Part shown: positions 61,470 through 64,000 of the stretch, in pieces
Numbering within the stretch: position 1 is the first letter of the stretch
Layout: every line of letters begins with the position of its first letter
Origin: Sphingomonas turrisvirgatae
Lineage (GTDB): Bacteria; Pseudomonadota; Alphaproteobacteria; Sphingomonadales; Sphingomonadaceae
NCBI RefSeq assembly: GCF_001721295.1
Contig: NZ_MDDS01000081.1
Span: forward strand, 92,560-156,559
Reading direction: 5' to 3'
DNA: 64,000 nt
Notes under the pieces: model-generated
Seen by the model: only the letters and a program-made list of their open reading frames with translations
Told to the model about the DNA's origin: nothing
Database searches by the model: none
Made by a program: the position numbers and the translations under genes

Positions 61470-62993
61470 TCAGCGCGGATTAGCTGGATCGACCGGGCCA
61501 AAGGTCTGCGGCGTTTGCGCCGGCACGCCGGTCGTGCGCGTCGCGGTCGCCTGCGGTTCGGGACCATCGCCCCAGTCGCTCCAGCGGCGGCGGACACGCT
61601 CATAATTCGTCTTGGGGTTGTAGAGGATGCCACCATCGAGACCGAGATCCTCTGCCTCTGCCCGGCCCATCGCCGCAAGCAAGATGAAGCCAGCGACATA
61701 GGCGTCGCGCTCGGCGGTGACCAACTGGACCTGGCTGTTGAGCAGCTCCTGCTCGGCATTTAGGATTTCGAGAATGGTTCGCGTGCCGACGCTGTTCTCG
61801 GCCCGCACGCCTTCGAGCGAAAGGCGGTTCGCGCTCACGGCAACTCGCGACGATTCGATCACGCGCTGAGTCGACTGATAGTTGGCATAGGCCGAGCGCG
61901 TCTGCGCGATCACGCTGCGTTCGGTCGCGATCGCAGTTTCCAGTGCCGAGGACTGCCGGGCCTGCGCTTGCCGCACGCGCGCCGCAGGCTCACCGCCCTG
62001 GAACAAGGGGACGTTCAGCGTCACGGTTGCCGCGTTGCTGACCCCATCATTGATCGGGTTGACGCCCGAGTTACCGATGTTGAGCCCGCCCGAGCGAAGA
62101 TTGTTGAAATAGCTGCCGCTCGTACCGACCGAAACCGTGGGCGAACGCGTCGACCGCGCAACGCGGACGTCATAGCCGAACGCCTCGGCACTCTGCGTCG
62201 CGGCATCGATCGCCGGATTTTCGTCCAGCGCCACGGTAACCGCTGCGTTGGTGTCGGCGGGCAAGGCGGGAAGCGGCGGCGGCGGCGCCAGCACGCCCGG
62301 TTCGCTGCCGACGACGCGGACATAGGTCTCGCGGCTGGCGATCAATCGCGCTTCGGCGCTGCGCAGCTGGCCTTCGGCCAGGGCAAGCCGTGCCTCGGAC
62401 TGGGCAACGTCGGTGCGCGTGAGGTCGCCAACCTCGAAGCGATCGCGCGTGGCGCGCAGGTTGACGCCCAGGACGCTGACATTCTGCCGGTTGAGCCGCA
62501 CGATCGCCTCGTCGCGGATCACATCCATATAGGCCGCGACGACGTCGAGGAACATGTTGGCTTCGGCGGTGCGCAGATTGGATTGCCCGACCGCGACGCG
62601 CGCATCGGCCGCGCGGACCGAGTTGCGGACCGCGCCGCCATCGAACACCGGCATCGACAGGTTTACGCCGACCGTCGCGCGACGGATCGGGCTGAACCCG
62701 TTGAAGTTGGTATCGTAGACATTCTCGTTATAGCCGACCTGAGCGCCCGCCGAGGGCAAGCCGCGGGCGCGGGCGATCGGCACATTCTCGTCCGTCGCGC
62801 GCAAATTGGCGCGTTCAGCGGCCAATTCCGGGTTGGTCGTATATGCCTTGACCATCGCTTCGCGCAGCGTCTCGGTCGGCGCGGGCAATTGCGCCGTCAC
62901 AGGGGGTGCGGCGGTCTGCGCGGCTGCCGGAAGCGCCAGACCGGCGGCGCTGACGCCCGCGAGCAATAGGGCCAATCGCATGGGTCGCTTCAT
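61470..62993 (-). CDS. tolC: TolC-family outer-membrane efflux protein
   Basis: A 507-aa outer-membrane channel with a signal peptide (MRLALLLAGVSAAGLALPAA), two repeated helical halves (LREAMVKAYTTNPELAAERA; LDENPAIDAATQSAEAFGYD) and a C-terminal Pro/Thr-rich tail beyond the barrel (about residue 450 on). It serves type I secretion or RND efflux. Located 5 bp after pcm. ATG 62993 starts MKRPMRLALLL. Confidence 0.94.
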   Translation of the reverse strand: MKRPMRLALLLAGVSAAGLALPAAAQTAAPPVTAQLPAPTETLREAMVKAYTTNPELAAERANLRATDENVPIARARGLPSAGAQVGYNENVYDTNFNGFSPIRRATVGVNLSMPVFDGGAVRNSVRAADARVAVGQSNLRTAEANMFLDVVAAYMDVIRDEAIVRLNRQNVSVLGVNLRATRDRFEVGDLTRTDVAQSEARLALAEGQLRSAEARLIASRETYVRVVGSEPGVLAPPPPLPALPADTNAAVTVALDENPAIDAATQSAEAFGYDVRVARSTRSPTVSVGTSGSYFNNLRSGGLNIGNSGVNPINDGVSNAATVTLNVPLFQGGEPAARVRQAQARQSSALETAIATERSVIAQTRSAYANYQSTQRVIESSRVAVSANRLSLEGVRAENSVGTRTILEILNAEQELLNSQVQLVTAERDAYVAGFILLAAMGRAEAEDLGLDGGILYNPKTNYERVRRRWSDWGDGPEPQATATRTTGVPAQTPQTFGPVDPANPR

Positions 62994-62998
62994 CACTT

Positions 62999-63658
62999 TC
63001 AAAATTCGAAGACGCTGGGGCGTTCGAACCCCGGCAGGATGGCGCAATCGCTGTCGAGAAAATCGACGAGGCCGAAGCCGGCCTCAGTGCGGACTCCGGC
63101 GGCAAGGCGCGTCACGCCGCGGTCGACCAGTCCTGCAACGATCCGGCCGCCCACCTTCACCTGCTCGGCGAGCGAATCGGGCAACGCCTCGATAGCGCCA
63201 TCGACGATCAGGACGTCATAGGGAGCAAGGTCAGGCGCGCCGACGGTGAGCGGTGCTTCCACGACCGTGACCGTGCCGCCGAGCGCGACGCGAGCAGCGG
63301 ACGCCAGGCCGGGATCAGTCTCGACAGCCACGACGCGCGTGCCGAGCTTAGCCGCGACAGCAGCAGTATAGCCGCCCGCAGCACCGATCACGAGGATGGC
63401 GTCGCTCGGGGCGATCTGCGCCTGGGTGAGCAACAGGCCAGTGGCGAGCGGCGGATTCTGCGCGCGGCCATTGCCCAGCGGCAGCGACCGGTCGCGATAG
63501 GCGAAAGGCCGCTGGGATTCGGGCAGGAATTGCTCGCGCTCGACCTGCGCCATCGCGGCGACGACGCGAGCGTCATTGACCCCGCTGGTGCGCAGCTGGC
63601 TTACCACCATCGCGTGGCGCGCAGCTTCAAGATCGAGGGTCGGGGCAATTGCGGTCAT
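62999..63658 (-). CDS. pcm: Protein-L-isoaspartate O-methyltransferase family protein
   Basis: A 219-aa class I methyltransferase with the PCMT layout (MVVSQLRTSGVNDARVVAAM; VEREQFLPESQRPFAYRD). Two family hallmarks are changed: the SAM loop reads VIGAAGGYTAAV instead of GxGSGY, and the active segment NPPLATGLLL replaces the usual QTISQP. It may therefore not repair isoaspartate, although the fold is kept. It is the first gene of the pcm-tolC-popZ-valS set. ATG 63658 was chosen; the frame upstream to 63805 is not family-like. Confidence 0.85.
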   Translation of the reverse strand: MTAIAPTLDLEAARHAMVVSQLRTSGVNDARVVAAMAQVEREQFLPESQRPFAYRDRSLPLGNGRAQNPPLATGLLLTQAQIAPSDAILVIGAAGGYTAAVAAKLGTRVVAVETDPGLASAARVALGGTVTVVEAPLTVGAPDLAPYDVLIVDGAIEALPDSLAEQVKVGGRIVAGLVDRGVTRLAAGVRTEAGFGLVDFLDSDCAILPGFERPSVFEF

Positions 63659-63826
63659 GGTCACTCCGCCTATTCGCACAACCGTATTAGTCGTGCAACA
63701 CAGTTCATGGTTCGCTGCGCTTCTATCCTGTGCCGATCCGCACGCCAAGCGATGCATGTTGCTATTTTCACACGCCCGGTTGACATCGACCGCTCCCCCG
63801 CGCATCTGCCCGCTCTCGCTCCAGAC

Positions 63827-63876
63827 GGCCCGATGGCGGAGTGGTTACGCAGAGGACTGCAAATCCACTGCCACCC
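63827..63876 (+). tRNA. tRNA-Cys(GCA), 5' part only; gene disrupted or misassembled
   Basis: The start GGCCCGATG, D-arm GCGGAGTGGTTACGC and anticodon region GAGGACTGCAAATCC (anticodon GCA) are normal. After 63876 the sequence never yields a T-loop (GTTCRANTC) or the TCGGGCC acceptor strand. The normal 3' half is replaced by the first arm of a perfect 52-bp inverted repeat. It is either a broken gene or an assembly fault; see findings. Confidence 0.6.
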
Positions 63877-64000
63877 CGCGCAAATCCCCCAAAGTTCGCA
63901 CGATTCATGCTCCGTTCTATCACGGAGTTCTGCGGGTTCCAGAGCCAAGTGCGAACTTTGGGGGATTTGCGCGGGGTGGCAGTGGATTTGCAGTCCTCTG
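63850..64000. repeat. Perfect 52-bp inverted repeat with 47-nt loop at the window edge
   Basis: Bases 63850-63901 and 63949-64000 are exact reverse complements. The arms include the tRNA-Cys anticodon region. The 47-nt loop holds a small hairpin CTCCGT/ACGGAG. The right arm runs to the last base, so the repeat may continue outside the window. Long perfect arms with a short loop are common in assembly or amplification artefacts and rare in genes. Confidence 0.85.

Noticed and set aside
1..64000. CRISPR array or rRNA operon
   Set aside because: No regularly spaced direct repeats of CRISPR type and no rRNA sequence were seen.

Overview
The window looks like chromosome of a high-G+C alphaproteobacterium of the order Sphingomonadales, Sphingomonas-like; I cannot assign a genus. 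The evidence is a FYDLN-acid protein, PopZ beside valS in the order pcm-tolC-popZ-valS, a cytochrome-c maturation operon, a TonB-dependent receptor, a PrpR/ScfR-type propionate regulator, a metal-site-Asp HemB, and dense operons whose stop and start codons overlap by 4 nt (ATGA or TTGA).

Layout. 1-5.1 kb: end of ahpF, oxyR, the moaE-moaD-pgsA operon, an LplT-like MFS carrier and a 55-aa membrane protein. 5.28-18.1 kb: a 12.8-kb integrative element in the 3' end of tRNA-Ala(GGC). It is bounded by a perfect 24-bp direct repeat, with a tyrosine integrase next to the intact tRNA. It carries an uncharacterised PD-(D/E)XK-type protein, a membrane protein, a serine resolvase with a putative res site, a protein with a transposase-like HTH block, and a co-directional set of phage-like genes. 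One of these resembles a podovirus internal virion protein. No capsid, portal, terminase or tail genes are present, so this is not an ordinary prophage. 18.2-28.5 kb: FYDLN protein, aroA-cmk, the ccmCDEFGHI operon, an acyltransferase, an SGNH hydrolase, an amino-acid dehydrogenase and tRNA-His. 28.8-33.5 kb: a TonB receptor and a beta-helix-type lipoprotein under a candidate six-unit Pho box. 33.6-38.7 kb: tRNA-Val, hupB, lon and an M1 peptidase. 38.7-48.9 kb: the propionyl-CoA to succinyl-CoA locus (pccB-mce-ech-mcm-small membrane protein-bioB, plus pccA) with its divergent regulator. 48.9-51.8 kb: ATP-dependent DNA ligase, MFS_3 exporter, tRNA-Arg. 51.9-58.2 kb: a small lipoprotein and an operon of MATE, hemB, two tandem GNATs and a fused MFS/spermidine synthase-like protein. 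58.2-64 kb: valS, popZ, tolC, pcm, and a tRNA-Cys gene that runs into a perfect 52-bp inverted repeat reaching the window edge.

How the genes work together. PccAB, the epimerase and the mutase make up the whole methylmalonyl-CoA pathway, and BioB supplies the biotin that PccA needs. A TTGC-repeat block between pccB and the regulator is the likely operator. The ccm genes make up the heme-handling half of cytochrome c maturation; ccmA and ccmB are not here. HemB feeds heme synthesis. The tRNA-Ala element is the accessory part of the window and the best place to look for new biology: its distal-end nuclease-like gene is a typical cargo position, and its virion-protein gene without a structural module suggests a phage satellite or a strongly reduced prophage.
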